Positions 46,565 through 57,251 of a DNA stretch of 64,000 nt are shown piece after piece. Below the pieces are notes generated by a model. The model saw only the letters and a list, made by a program, of their open reading frames with translations, did no database searches and was not told the DNA's origin. This stretch comes from Liriodendron chinense (lineage: Eukaryota > Streptophyta > Magnoliopsida > Magnoliales > Magnoliaceae). Both the position numbers and the translations under genes were made by a program. Numbering within the stretch: the stretch's first letter is position 1; each line of letters starts with the position of its first letter. The DNA lies in the NCBI GenBank assembly GCA_003013855.2, contig ML058577.1:2418001-2482000 (forward strand), given 5' to 3'.

Positions 46565-46787
46565 TCTAACCATCTTTGTTTCTCAAGTTTTCTAATGCAG
46601 AATGCTGATAATGGAAATGATCAAGCACCGTTGCGGGATTTACATGGAAGTAATGAAACACTTGCACCTCCCTCACATAATACTAATGTCAATAACAATG
46701 ATGTTCCAAGTGCATCAAATGATTTGCGTAAACTGGACTGCTTATTGATGGATAATCAAGAATTACCATACAGGGTGGTTGATAATT
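44740..46787 (+). mobile_element. Mutator-like element, copy B (truncated)
   Basis: Parallel to copy A over its leader, intron and first coding exon, without the two insertions of A. It stops at about 46787, where Tat-type retrotransposon sequence begins, so the MuDR zinc finger and catalytic core are lost. Confidence 0.7.
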
Positions 46788-46789
46788 GA
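46121..46789 (+). pseudogene. MULE transposase N-terminus with PB1 domain (truncated)
   Basis: The open start MMSTNKVPLLCRFGGDFIGE leads into a PB1-like domain: YYKGGTNGIVHVDRAINF, then YPGLDLDSLVLIENDDDVSN with the acidic OPCA-type motif, ending QLFVFCAQ. A GT donor at 46462 and an AG acceptor at 46600 delimit an intron carrying a long (CT)n run (46512-46561). A second exon, NADNGNDQAPL to DNQELPYRVVDN, then stops. The uninterrupted frame through the intron is fortuitous and yields a Ser-Leu repeat. Without the zinc finger and DDE core no transposition is possible. Copy A shows what followed originally. Confidence 0.72.
46512..46561. repeat. (CT)n microsatellite in the MULE intron
   Basis: About 24 perfect CT units. 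Confidence 0.9.
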
Positions 46790-47662
46790 ACCAATAAAGC
46801 TCTGATTGACTCCATGGAGGCCACTATATACAGCTTTAGTGGTTGTCCACGAACAGGTGGCATCAAGACTAGCGGTTTTGATAGATACTTCTTAATCTCC
46901 TTGAAAGCCTGCTGATGTTCCTCCTGCTATCTGAATTTATCATCCTACTTTATTCTAATTAAAGGGGAGAAAACACTAGTCTTCCTTGCACAATTAGAAA
47001 TAAAACGCCTCATAAAATTTATTTGACCCCAAAAAATGTTGTAATTCCTTTTTGTTCTTTGGAGGTCGAGCATTGATGATGGCTCGAACTTTTTTTCTAT
47101 CAGCCTTGATCCCTCGTTGGTGTACAAGATATTCGAGAAAATTTTCGGCCGATACTCCAAACTCACATTTGAGAGGATTCTTTTTGAATTTGTGATTCCT
47201 CATGCTTATGAATGATTTGCGTTAATGTGCGAAGTGATCTCCAAGGTCGACCGATTTTACGACCACGTCATCCATATAAACTTCCATGAACTGGCCGATC
47301 ATGTCATGAAATATTGTATTTATAGCCCTTTGGTATGTTGCCCCAGCATTCTTCAATCCGAAAGGCATGACTACCCAACAAAACATGCTGAGAAAACCAG
47401 GACACTGAAATTCTGTTTTTGGAACATCGTTCGCTGCAATGTATATCTGATTATATCTAGGATGATCATTCATGAAAGAAATAATCTGATGACCAACTGC
47501 TCGGTCGATCAACTGGTCTGCAATCGCCATTAGGTATTTATCCTTTGGAGTTACTAAATTTAAGTTTCTGAAATCGATGCATACCCGAATCTTACCATTC
47601 TTTTTTATTACTGGAACTACATTCGAGATCCATTCTGCATACTTGATAGGTTTAATGAATCC
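46788..47662 (-). mobile_element. Tat-lineage Ty3/gypsy reverse transcriptase fragment (Tat copy 1)
   Basis: The minus strand encodes YAEWISNVVPVIKKNGKIRV, CIDFRNLNLVTPKD, PKTEFQCPG and MPFGLKNAGATYQRAINTIF. The catalytic YMDD follows (FMEVYMDDVVVKS), then CEFGVSAENFLEYLVHQRGI and the link to RNase H. In the frames that continue there are frameshifts near 47215 and 47165. It begins abruptly against the MULE at about 46787. At 47662 it is cut by the Athila-like LTR, so the remainder should lie beyond the window. The stretch 46790-46940 is repeated almost verbatim at 59779-59944. Confidence 0.82.
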
Positions 47663-48446
47663 TGTTCGCTTCTCCAAGTGTAGGGCTGCGATGTAGTAAT
47701 AATCTCGGTAAGACCAAGGTCGATCCACAGAGACTTATGTAGGAATCCACAAAACACTTCCAATAGTTCTACTGAAAAGCTAACAAATAGATTTGTAGAA
47801 GATTGATGTAAATAGTAATTTTGAACTAAACTGAAGGTAATCAATTAATAAAAAGGCACTAGGGGTTCAAGGATCCACTTGTAGCAATTCTTGATGCTCA
47901 ATTCGCTGTGGTTTCTCACTTTCTCAACTAGAATCGAAATTAAGATCTATCTAGTCGGATGATAGAGCAGTTAAACCAAACAATCTGCCATATGTAAGAC
48001 CCATGTATTTGATTCACTCAATGCAAGCTAGGACAAGCATACTCAATTGCATAGGTCGGTCCCAATTCTAATAGGCTAAGATCACAATCATAACCATCAT
48101 TAAATCCTGTCACAAGACAAAACTAGATTATGATTTGAACTTGATTCAAATCACATACACAGTCTTACATAATCCAGAATTTCTAGAAAAGTAGACTTTT
48201 GGTAAGAAGTTCCCACATGAAGCTCATAAATCTAGAGCGTATTCCAATTCCTCAGATCATACAGGTCTAGACTAGTTCATAACAATTAAGAACTCAAGCA
48301 ATTCTTCCAAACATCCATGAGTCATCATAAGATTAAGAAAAACTACTTAGCACTTGAATTAAACTTCAAACCATTGTTCTTCAATAGAAATCCAACTTAA
48401 AACCAAATCAAACGAATTGAAACATCTTAGATTCACTAGAAGCTTC

Positions 48447-48470
48447 ACCTCTTAGCCCTAGCTAAGAGGT
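48447..48470 (-). promoter_or_regulatory. Conserved 10-bp hairpin in the LTR leader
   Basis: ACCTCTTAGC-CCTA-GCTAAGAGGT is a perfect stem with a four-base loop, about 160 bp downstream of the TATA box in the transcribed direction. It is conserved at 6890-6913 and, with one stem change, at 63849-63872. It may act in the RNA leader or R region. Confidence 0.6.
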
Positions 48471-48626
48471 TTAACCGTTCATGATCCAAGGAAGCATGAA
48501 AACAACTAAATAAAACATAAAACTAGAAAGCAAACTAGGAGGAGTTGTGGAACTCTGAAATCGACTTCCGCCGTCTCCCCCTGTACTCAATCGTTCTCAG
48601 ATACCCTAGGAACGATCCCTAGGTGT

Positions 48627-48636
48627 CCTTTTATAG
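48627..48636 (-). promoter_or_regulatory. LTR TATA box
   Basis: The minus strand reads CTATAAAAGG, matching the same position in the solo LTR at 7084-7093. Confidence 0.65.
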
Positions 48637-48736
48637 TGGGGAAGCTCCTCAGCGTCAGAATCATCCAAAAGATGCATAAGAATACGCAGTGAGCAGAGAA
48701 ATCCAGAGCTTGTAAAACACGCTCAGTTACGCAGAC

Positions 48737-48974
48737 GACCGGTCGCACGACCGGTCTGAGCTCTTGGATGACCGGTCGCACGACCGGTCGCAAAAGTGCA
48801 AAATCTGTCCAAAGAGTTTTCAGAAATTTCAAACCCGCAATTTTAATTCAAGGACCGGTCGCACGACCGGTCTGAGCAGTGGATGACCGGTCGTACGACC
48901 GGTCTTGGACAGCCCAGTGAGTTGTGGCCGCAGGGCCCCTCTGTTGAGTGATCGGACCGGTCGGACGACCGGTC
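48737..48974 (-). promoter_or_regulatory. Array of ten ACCGGT dyads upstream of the LTR TATA box
   Basis: Ten ACCGGT cores, mostly as GACCGGTCGCACGACCGGTC pairs, fill about 240 bp starting roughly 100 bp upstream of the TATA box in U3. This could be a transcription-factor or enhancer array. The related solo LTR has GGCCGG-type dyads at the same place. Confidence 0.65.
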
Positions 48975-49211
48975 TTGGGCACATTCTTCTGCTTTCTTTC
49001 TTCTTTTTTCTGACTTTTTTCTTTCATCCTTTGATACTTAGTCCTTTGATCTTCTTTACTTGTAAATGACGTCTTTAAGTCTCCAATTGATGAATCATCT
49101 CTCTTATCCCTACGATCACAAATCCATGCATTAGATTAGTCGTTAATTCATGAAAACCTTGCATAATGAATGATGAATTGGGGTTAGAATATGCACAATA
49201 AAAGCTCAACA

Positions 49212-49222
49212 CACCCCCAACC
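49212..49222 (-). other. Polypurine tract of the Athila-like element
   Basis: The minus strand reads GGTTGGGGGTG immediately before the LTR start TGTTGAGC, the expected plus-strand primer position. Confidence 0.65.
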
Positions 49223-50348
49223 AGCATTTTGCTAGTCCCGAGCAAAACATGCGTAAAACCATTCATTCTTCCAAAACTCAACTCTCCCTCAGAAACTATT
49301 CTTCTATACATCCCAAGCCACACAAGTGTATGAGTCAGAAAAATTAGGTGATAGAGGTTGAAGCCATAAACTCTCAAAACATAATAAGTGTCCATATGAA
49401 ATTCCCGCTGATTAGTTGATAAATAGAAGAACTTGAACAAATTCAACTTAGTGTGCATAGTGAAAAATTGATCTCATGAGTTTCCAGGATTATCTTCTTC
49501 ATAGATCAACTAGACTATAAATCTCAAGGTATATAGAGCAACAACAAGCCAATGACAGGAATTTGCCTTACCGTCCTTCCGACGGCTTTCACACTACGTC
49601 CTATTTCTAGCTTTGGTTACGGGTAGACCATCCCTTGATTGGTAATAGGTAGCCCTAATTGGAATTTTTCACCATTTTTCCATCATTCCCAATTTCATCC
49701 TTCCTTTTCCTTTTTTTTTTTTTTTAAATTAGATAAGATTTTTAGAAATCCATATCTTTCGTTGTTTTCCCATGGACAATGATGGACAAAGTACCCCGGC
49801 TTGATTTCTCAACATCTTAAAGCAAAGTCTAGCTAATCCACAAATCACCTAATCTTTTCAACCCATGAAAATCGTGTAATGTGAACTAGGTGTAAAAGTG
49901 TTCAAATTTTCTATCAATCACATAAATAGGGGAATTCACATATAAAACCATTATGCTAAAAGAAGTTCAAGACTTACAACTTCGTATACTTCGTATCTCC
50001 TCTTCTTATACTCATATCATCTCGAATGCATAGAAACAAAGTTTTCTAAAAGAGTTTTGAATTTTAGAGAAATCGAAAAGTTTCTACATAATTGCTCGAA
50101 ATGTTACAAAACGCTGGATTCATCCAAGTGATCCTACACCCCCCAACCAAATCTTGCATTGTCCTCAATGTAAAAGATGTTTAATGAGCAGAACATGAGC
50201 AATTCTAAAATAAAAGGGAGTGAGGAATAATAGTACCTGAGAGAACAAAAAGTAGAATTCTTCCTCCTTCTAACAAACTTATGAAAAAGGAAACAAAAGC
50301 AACAAAATCCTAATCCTAACTACTCTATACCTCCATCAGACTAGGAGA
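49223..50348. other. Non-coding 3' region of the Athila-like element
   Basis: Between the integrase stop and the polypurine tract. AT-rich, with CCCCCAACCA wording at 49214 and 50139. No env-like frame recognised; the minus-strand 127-residue frame at 49075-49458 mostly lies here but resembles nothing known. Confidence 0.55.
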
Positions 50349-51578
50349 TCAATCATCCTGATACACAGGATCAGTCAGAGGTATGGACATACCTTCTGAA
50401 GGAAACTTATCAAAGAACGGCTTTAATCGCTGACCATTCACCTTAAAGATGTTGCCGTTCCTTGGATTTAACAAATCGAAGGTCCCATATGGGTAGACAG
50501 TTTGCACAATGTAGGGACCAGTCCATCGAGATCTCAATTTCCCCGAAAATAAATGTAGGTGAGAATTATACAGAATGACTTTTTGATTAATCGTGAATGT
50601 CTTGCGAAGAATGTTCTTATCATAGAACACCTTCGTCTTGTCCTTGTAAATTCTCGCATTTTCATAAGCTTCGTTTCGGAGTTCCGCAAGTTCATTCAAT
50701 TGTAGTTTGCGCAATGAGCTCGCCTTGTCAGAATCAAAATTCATCTTCTTTATTTCCCAATATGCCCTATGTTCCAACTCCACAGGCAAGTGACAAGCCT
50801 TCCCATAGACAAGTCTATAGGGAGACATTCCAATAGGGGTTTTAAAAGCGGTACGGTAAGCCCAAAGCGCATCGGTAAGTCAAAGCGACCAATCCTTGCG
50901 ATCGGGGTTCACTGTTTTCTCCAAAATATGTTTAATCTCCCTCTTAGATAAAACAACTTGTCCACTAGTTTGTGGGTGATAGGGAGTACTCACTTTGTGT
51001 GTTACGCCATATTTCTTCATTAAGGTTTCAAATGGGCGATTACAAAGGTGAGACCCTCCATCACTAATGATGACTCGAGGTGTTCCAAACCGGGAAAGAA
51101 TATTCTCTTTTAAGAAACGAATGACTATTTTATGGTCATTATTCTGGCATGGGATTGCCTCGACCCATTTGGACATATAGTCAACGGCAAGCAAGATATA
51201 TACATTTCCAAAAGAAGATGGGAATTAACCCATGAAATCGATGCCCCAATAATAAAAAATTTCGATTATTAAGATGGGATTGAGTGACATCATATTTCTA
51301 CGGGAGATTCCTCCTAATTTTTGACAAGGCTTACATGTTTTGCAAAACTCATGTATGTCCTTGAACATAGTGGGCCAATAAAACCCACATTGCAGAATTT
51401 TGGCTGTGGTCTTCTTAGCTGAAAAGTGGCCACCACATGCTTGAGAGTGACAAAAGGAGATGATACTTTGTTGTTCATCATCTAGGCACACATCTCCTTA
51501 TGATTTTATCGGGACAATACTTGAATAAGTATGGGTCGTCCCATAGGAATTTTCGCACCTCATTGAAGAACTTATCCT
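50349..51578 (-). pseudogene. Athila-like integrase (RNase H end to C-terminus), broken
   Basis: Reading downwards on the minus strand, KDKFFNEVRKFLWDDPYLFK and IIRRCVPR precede a zinc-binding HHCC region (CHSQACGGHFSAKK, CKTCKPCQKLGG). The core follows with VDYMSKWVEAIPC (first Asp) and RVIISDGGSHLCNR (second Asp). At the third site, QTSGQVVLSKREIK has Val where the family's catalytic Glu stands (GQxE). The C-terminal part runs MSPYRLVYGKACHLPVELEH to LRSRWTGPYIVQTVYPYGTF and GNIFKVNGQRLKPF. A frameshift at about 51487, a stop near 51225 and a TGA at about 50878 break the frame. It joins chromovirus sequence at ACGCGT near 51578. Confidence 0.87.
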
Positions 51579-52568
51579 TAACGCGTCCTGAATGCCGTCT
51601 TCAGGATATCCTCCTCCCGGACACGACCTGATGATAACCGGATCGTAGATCAATCTTCGAAAAGAACTGGGCCTCCCGTAACTGGTCAAATAAATTGTCG
51701 ATCCTCGGAAGCGGGTACCTATTCTTAATTATGACCTTGTTGAGCTCGCGGTAATCCACGCAGAGCCTCAACGAGCCATCCTTCTTCTTCACGAAGAGTA
51801 CCGGCGCTCCCCACGGTGAACTGCTCAGACGGATGAAGCCTAGCTCACGCAACTCGTCCAACTTCTTCTGCAGCTCCCGCAACTCCAATGGTGCCATACG
51901 GTATGGGGCCTTTGAGATAGGCGCAGTACCGGGCACAAGGTCAATCTGAAACTCGGTATGCCGATGAGGTGGCAACCCTGGAATCTCCTGAAACACATTC
52001 GGAAAATCGCAAACTATAGGCAACTGGTCAATGCACAAGGTAACCGGCTCCTTTACGGCACACGACATCAAAGATGACAACTGCTCTCCTCTGGGCTCGG
52101 CAACAAACTGAAACTGCGGCATGCCGGGTATAAGGAAAGTGACTGTTCTTGCGAAGCAGTCCAATACAGCGTGATACTCGGCCAGCCAATCTATGCCCAG
52201 GATAACATCAAACTCGGTCATCGGTAAAACAAACAAATCGGCAGGCAAAAAGGTCTCTCCTACCAGGACGGGGCAAGACGAACAGATCAAACTCAATACT
52301 GTGGTCTTCCCTAAGGGTGTCGACATTGACAAACCCTCGCGTACGGATTCTAACGGCAAACCAGTCGATCGGCATAAATCATCGGATACAAAAGAATGCG
52401 ATACGCCAGAATCAAACAAAACATGAGCTTGCATGCAGAGACAATGAGTGCACCATCAACGACTCCTCTAGGTGCCTGAGGATCCTGCTGGGCTGCATAG
52501 AACCTGCCCTGAGTCTGCTGGGGATGTGTCTGTCCCCTCTGCGGTCGTCTCTGCATGCTTTCTGACAT
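51579..52568 (-). pseudogene. Chromovirus protease-RT fragment embedded in the Athila-like element
   Basis: The minus strand reads GRFYAAQQDPQAPRGVVDGA, then the aspartic protease motif VLFDSGVSHSFVSDDLC and FDVILGIDWLAEYHAVLDC. RT follows with VPGTAPISKAPYRMAPLELR, SSPWGAPVLFVKKKDGSLRL, CVDYRELNKV and KIDLRSGYHQV. Shifted by one base, it ends REEDILKTAFRTR. The catalytic YxDD part, RNase H and integrase are missing. Frameshifts lie near 52433 and 51620. The right junction, at ACGCGT, passes straight into Athila RNase H-integrase sequence. This part is of the Del/Tekay type. Confidence 0.85.
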
Positions 52569-52593
52569 TTATCTTTCTTTTGCTGATTCTTCC

Positions 52594-52928
52594 ATGCTTT
52601 CTGACATATATCCATTTATCCGAGATGCTTTAAAATATATAGAAGAAGATCCAATTTTAAAGTCTGTTCTGGATGCTATCACGAAATTAGAAGATTTTGG
52701 AAATGCCTCTTTCGTGGCGAGCTCGAAGTTTGAGAAATATACTCGTCTTCTGAAGGAGTGTAACGAGATTCAAGTAAGACTAGTTCGACTGGGTAGTGAT
52801 CTTGATGAAACATGGAATGAACGTATTCTCTATACATGGGAAAGCAATTTTGATCAAGCGATTCTCAATTCTCTTCAATCCAATGAAGAAAACTAGAAAA
52901 AGATATAAAAGAGGTTAACCGTCTCTAT
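52594..52928 (+). pseudogene. Antisense ORF of a Tat-lineage element, part 1
   Basis: A plus-strand frame inside an otherwise minus-strand element mosaic. It includes ALKYIEEDPILKSVLDAITK, SSKFEKYTRLLKECNEIQVR and ESNFDQAILNSLQSNEE, charged and probably helical or coiled-coil. One base after QSNEE shifts it into KLEKDIKEVNRLY, which reaches the solo LTR at 52929. The frame resumes beyond that LTR at 57252. Tat-lineage elements (Retand type) are reported to carry antisense ORFs between integrase and 3' LTR; the position relative to the Tat integrase at 57643 fits. I could not match the protein to a domain. The upstream end is cut at the junction with chromovirus sequence, marked by the 15-bp repeat CATGCTTTCTGACAT (52554 and 52593). 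Confidence 0.6.
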
Positions 52929-54639
52929 TGTCATGCCGCAAACCCGGGGACCGGGCTCACTAAATTCCCGATCGCCGACCTTGGTGCCAACAGCCTCCGT
53001 AGTACCCCATTCTCGACTCCTAGATCTCATATGCCAGGTTCCGATCCTGGGATCCTACTAGGAGGATTTTCAGGGTAAATTTTTTTTTTTGTAAATGAGC
53101 ATAATCAAAACCACAAAACATCATCAAATATCCACTAATAAGTTGTTGAGTACAGTACTGGAAAGGGAAATACAAGATGTAGCAAAAGCCCAAAGTATCA
53201 GGTACATGAACCGCGCTCAATGCTGCTGATGTGACCTAGTACCTGCAACGTAAACAAACGCGCATGAGCTTCCTAAGAAGCTCAGTAGAGTGCGTGTGTG
53301 ATGCATTTGACAAGTATACAGATATCAGAGTAAGCGGAAGTGATAAGGGGTTAAGTTACTAAGTTCATGAATGTTATCAGCCATCCCAAGGCTATGCGAT
53401 GCAAGGGCCTACGTGGCCGAGTGGTACATGCTAAAGATGCAATCCAAACACGTCAATCCTCAACTAATCCACATATCAAAATGGTTCTCATCTGGGACAT
53501 CACCGGGGTCTAGTATACTCTAATACTGGTCGCCACACATCTCGCGCATAACCAAGCGAGTAGAAAAGACCTCACTATCTGCCTCGTCAGTGGTATGCCA
53601 ATGCCCACCTGGCTCGCCAACAGCGGACCCATTCCATGAGCTGGTCAGACTCGACTTAACTTATAGCCCACTGCACCCGGGCGGATAAGGTCACACCCCT
53701 TTCCAACCAACCTCGACACAGTGGGAGACGTGGCCTACCGGTATTTGGCACACGAGCGCTCATGTTATCCACTCGGTCTCGACGTTGGAGCATCTTACTG
53801 GTACCACAGGGTTTAGGGATTTTCACCCAAGGACATCCATAGTGCCCACGTGCTAGAACAAGTTTCCGGTGTCCATTACTGCCAACCACGATGTGACTAT
53901 GGTGGCCACCACCCCGATGCTGTTAGGGTGTGAAAGCGATCGTGACATACATAATGCAAAATGCATGAGTCACACAATCTAAGTCATGCACCAAACTTAC
54001 GCATACTGCGCAATCATGTGGGGCGACCCTGTCTCGCACGGGTCCCCTAAGTATAACAAGCCAACTAGCATATGCTATGGTTAATCATGATCCATAACAC
54101 GCATACAAATGATACGTATGGGCATATGAATGAGCATGGTATTCATTATACTAAGCATGTCATCAGGGTGAAGTACCAAGCTAAGTATACTAGCATGTTA
54201 CCAAACATATCATGTAACATTGGCCTTAAATGGCCCAATATATATACAAAGAGTGGGACCCGGACTGTGGGCCCCATTGAAAATGTAAAGGTCTTCGTGG
54301 CATAGCCCACTTGAGACTATATCGGCCCCATACTTGGGCCTGCACATACAAAATAGGTGTACGGCATGGATAAAACATATGTATCAAGGGAAAGACCATG
54401 GTGGGCCCCGCCCACTGGTCGGATAGCAAATATACATCACCAGTCTTAGGAAGTTTCAATGGTAGGTATTCAAGCACCACCATTTTCTAAGTGAAGCCCA
54501 TTCTAATCGAGCCCCACGCGTCGATCAAGATGGGTGGCATGGTACACAATACATCCATCAAGGTGGGACCCAAAGATGGGCCCACAACCTCTATTCGGAT
54601 GAAAATAAACAATAAAGTGGCCCCAAGGAAGTTTTCAAT

Positions 54640-56480
54640 GGTGGGCATCAATGACCACTATTCCCTGCGGGTGTGGCCTACCTAACATCTGGATTTGCCT
54701 CATTGTTGGGGCCATATCCTAAAATGGCATGGAAAAATAGATGGGCAGCATGAATAGAACAGATACATCATGGTGGAACTAATAGATACATCACGTTGGG
54801 ACCCATAGGGTGGGCCACCTGCTGGGCTGCGTGGTGCCCAATTGGGTCTCAGGAATTTTGGAATCAAGCAGATATTTGTGTTTTCTCCTTCATCCATATC
54901 CATGTGATCTTATGAACAAGTTGGATGACAAATAAACATCACTGTAGAGCCTTGGAAAGGTTTCAACGTTGGAAATAATCATTTCTACTGTTTTCCGTGG
55001 CATGGTCCACTTGACATTTGGATATGCTTAAATTTTGGGCTCAGCCACTTATGAATAGGTTGGATGACAAATAAACATCATTGTAGGGTTGGGAAGGTTT
55101 CAATGGTGGAGATCATTATTCCCACTGTTTCCCGTGGCATGGTCCACTTGTCATTTGGATATGCTTAAATTTTGGGCTCAGCCACTAAAATGAGCTGGAA
55201 AAACATATGGACGTAATAGATAATGCACATACATTCTAGCTGGGCCCAACTGCGTTTTTGATCAAGCTGATACTTGGTTTTACCTCTTCCACACGTGTGT
55301 GGATTATGAACAGGTTGGATCTCAAATACACCTCATGGTGGACCGTAGGAAGGTTCCAACAGTAGGGTCACTGTCCCCACTGTTTTCTATGGTGAGGCCC
55401 CCTTGAGACGTGGATCTGTCTCATTCTTGAGATCATGCCCTAAAATGATATCTCCAAATGGATGTACGGTGTGGATATAGCACACGCATCATGGTGGGAC
55501 CCACAGAGTGGGCCACCAGCTGGGCATCACGAGCCCAGCGTCAGCGACGCCTCTCCTTCTTTCCTTTCTTTTTTTTTTTGTTTTTCCGTGGTTTTGATCG
55601 AGTGGGACCCATATAAGGGTGATCTAATCCGTCTATCAGGTTCCCCAGCTCATGGGGGACCCAATGAGCCCAATATTGGGTACGTTATGAGGGCTACAAA
55701 CATCAGGGTGGGCCGAAGAAGGCTCAGCAGTAGGCACCATTCTCCCCCACTGTTTCATGTGGTGCGGTCCGCTTAAAATTTGGATCTGGTTCATTCTTGG
55801 GCTCTGGCCCTAAAATGGACGAGAGAAACAGATGGACGGCGTGGATGGAACACAAACATCAAGGTGGGTCCCACGAGTGGGGACCCCATTAACGGCGTCC
55901 AAGTGACGCTGGACTGTTCCAGCGTCTCTGACGCTGTGCATGTCCAGCGTCTGACGTTCTTCTTCTTCTTTTTTTTCTTTTCTTTTCTTTGTTTATTTCA
56001 AGTGGGGCCCACTTGGGGACGATCCACCCCATTCATTATGTTCCCCAGCCCGTGAGGAACCCACAGAGCCCAATATTGGATAGGTAAAAAGGTTCACAAA
56101 CATCACGGTGGGCCACGGAAGTTTCAATAGTGAACATCATTATCTCCACTGTTTTCTATGGTGAGGTCCACCTGAGATCTGGATCTACTTCATTTTTGGT
56201 GTCCAACCCTAAAATGGGCTGGAGAAACAAATGGACGGCGTGGTTCAAATACAAGCATCAAGGTGGGTCCCATGAGTGGGGACCCCACAGTAAATGCCCA
56301 AATGGGCTTTCAGCCAAGGCGCTGCTGGATAGCAGCGTTCTCTGGACGCTAACTGTCCAGTGGCCCTCTTCTCCTTATATATATATATATATATATATAT
56401 TAATATTATTATTATTATAAGTAGGTGGGGCCCATTCATGGATGATCCGATCCAGTCCATCCATCTCATTGCCCATCACA
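54640..56480. repeat. Imperfect tandem array of fold-back repeat units
   Basis: Wording such as CTGTTTTCTATGGTGAGG, followed by CCTAAAATG and GGACGGCGTGGAT, then CATCA-GGTGGG-CCCA, recurs near 54660, 54990, 55130, 55380, 55760 and 56150. Spacings are about 150 to 400 bp. Adjacent GACGCTGGACTGTTCCAGCG dyads (55895-55955, 56325-56360) are also repeated. The units derive from the dispersed family and have multiplied inside this LTR. Confidence 0.7.
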
Positions 56481-56795
56481 AGGTGGGCCCAAGGAAATAA
56501 AATGAAAGGAAATTAAGAAAAGGGGTTTATGTCCCCCTTGCACTCACAATGATGGTTGGACGGTTGGATTGACGATCGGACGGTGATCGGGGTCCTCCAA
56601 GCTTGATCTCCACCCTCAATCTCCTCTACTTATCACACAATTCCCTCTAATCTCTCTCCTCTCTTCTAATCTCACTCAAATCTCTCAAATCTCTCTTTCT
56701 CTCTCCTTTCTGTCTCTTACAATTTTGGAAAATGAGAAGCCCTCCTCTCCCCCTACGTATGCACTTGTATGGGTAGAGAGGAGGGAGCATGGGGG

Positions 56796-56826
<31 letters not shown>

Positions 56827-56854
56827 GGGCATGGGGGGGGGGGGGGGGGGGGGG
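56378..56854. repeat. Microsatellites: (AT)n, GAT/GGT and poly(G)22
   Basis: (AT)n at 56378-56401, then ATT/ATA triplets; CT-rich text 56640-56720; GAT and GGT triplets at 56797-56827; and 22 consecutive G at 56833-56854, a possible quadruplex-forming run. Confidence 0.85.
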
Positions 56855-57251
56855 TTATGGGAGGTATAGGTAGTGTTGACTTTTGAGGTGAGAGAGTGAT
56901 GGGGTGGGTATGGTGTGTGTAGAGTAGGGTGATGAGAGGGGTATGGGTGAGGGTGATTGTGATTGATTTGACATTATCTTGGGATTTGTGCAAGTGGGGC
57001 CCACGCCACACGTGCGTTGCGCAGCCCACCTCGGATTACGCAAATGACACAACTATCACACTGGGTATCGTAATGGGGCGTGCCGCGCGGCGTTGGAATC
57101 ACAGCGCCTACGCGGTAGCTAGGGTATAGGTCTTGGGTCGATGCGGTACTGAAATAAGGTCCCGATCAAGGCTCATTAATCTAGTCCATCCGGGACTTAC
57201 CGGCACCGAAAATTAAGCGTACGGAGGGCAATTCAAGGTACGGGTCTTACA

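Larger units (their letters stand above)
47663..49211 (-). mobile_element. 3' LTR of an Athila-like Ty3/gypsy element
   Basis: 1549 bp starting TGTTCGCTTCTCC and ending AAAGCTCAACA. It is homologous along its length to the solo LTR at 6052-7582 and to 63080-64000. Transcription is on the minus strand: a polypurine tract adjoins its upstream side (49212-49222) and integrase lies beyond. It inserted into Tat copy 1 between GAATCC and TGTTCG. The partner duplication should be outside the window. Confidence 0.88.
52929..57251. mobile_element. 4323-bp solo LTR with TCTAT target duplication
   Basis: Starts TGTCATGCCGCAAACCCGGG and ends GGTACGGGTCTTACA. It is flanked by TCTAT at 52924-52928 and 57252-57256, so it is one clean insertion. 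The interior is partly expanded by a fold-back-repeat array (54640-56480) and simple repeats. No gag or pol of its own remains. Its size and opening suggest a Del/Tekay-type LTR. It splits an antisense reading frame of the Tat fragment, making it younger than that fragment. Confidence 0.87.

Noticed and set aside
46462..46600. Ser-Leu repeat protein segment
   Set aside because: It is a (CT)n run within a GT-AG intron of the MULE gene that happens to stay open.
48737..48974. ACCGGT dyads as a CRISPR-like or satellite array
   Set aside because: Spacing is irregular and the array lies within an LTR U3 region shared by family members; a promoter array is the simpler reading.
56685..57029. Pro/Ser/Thr-rich minus-strand frame
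   Set aside because: Generated by GGT/GAT and G-run simple repeats inside the 4.3-kb LTR.
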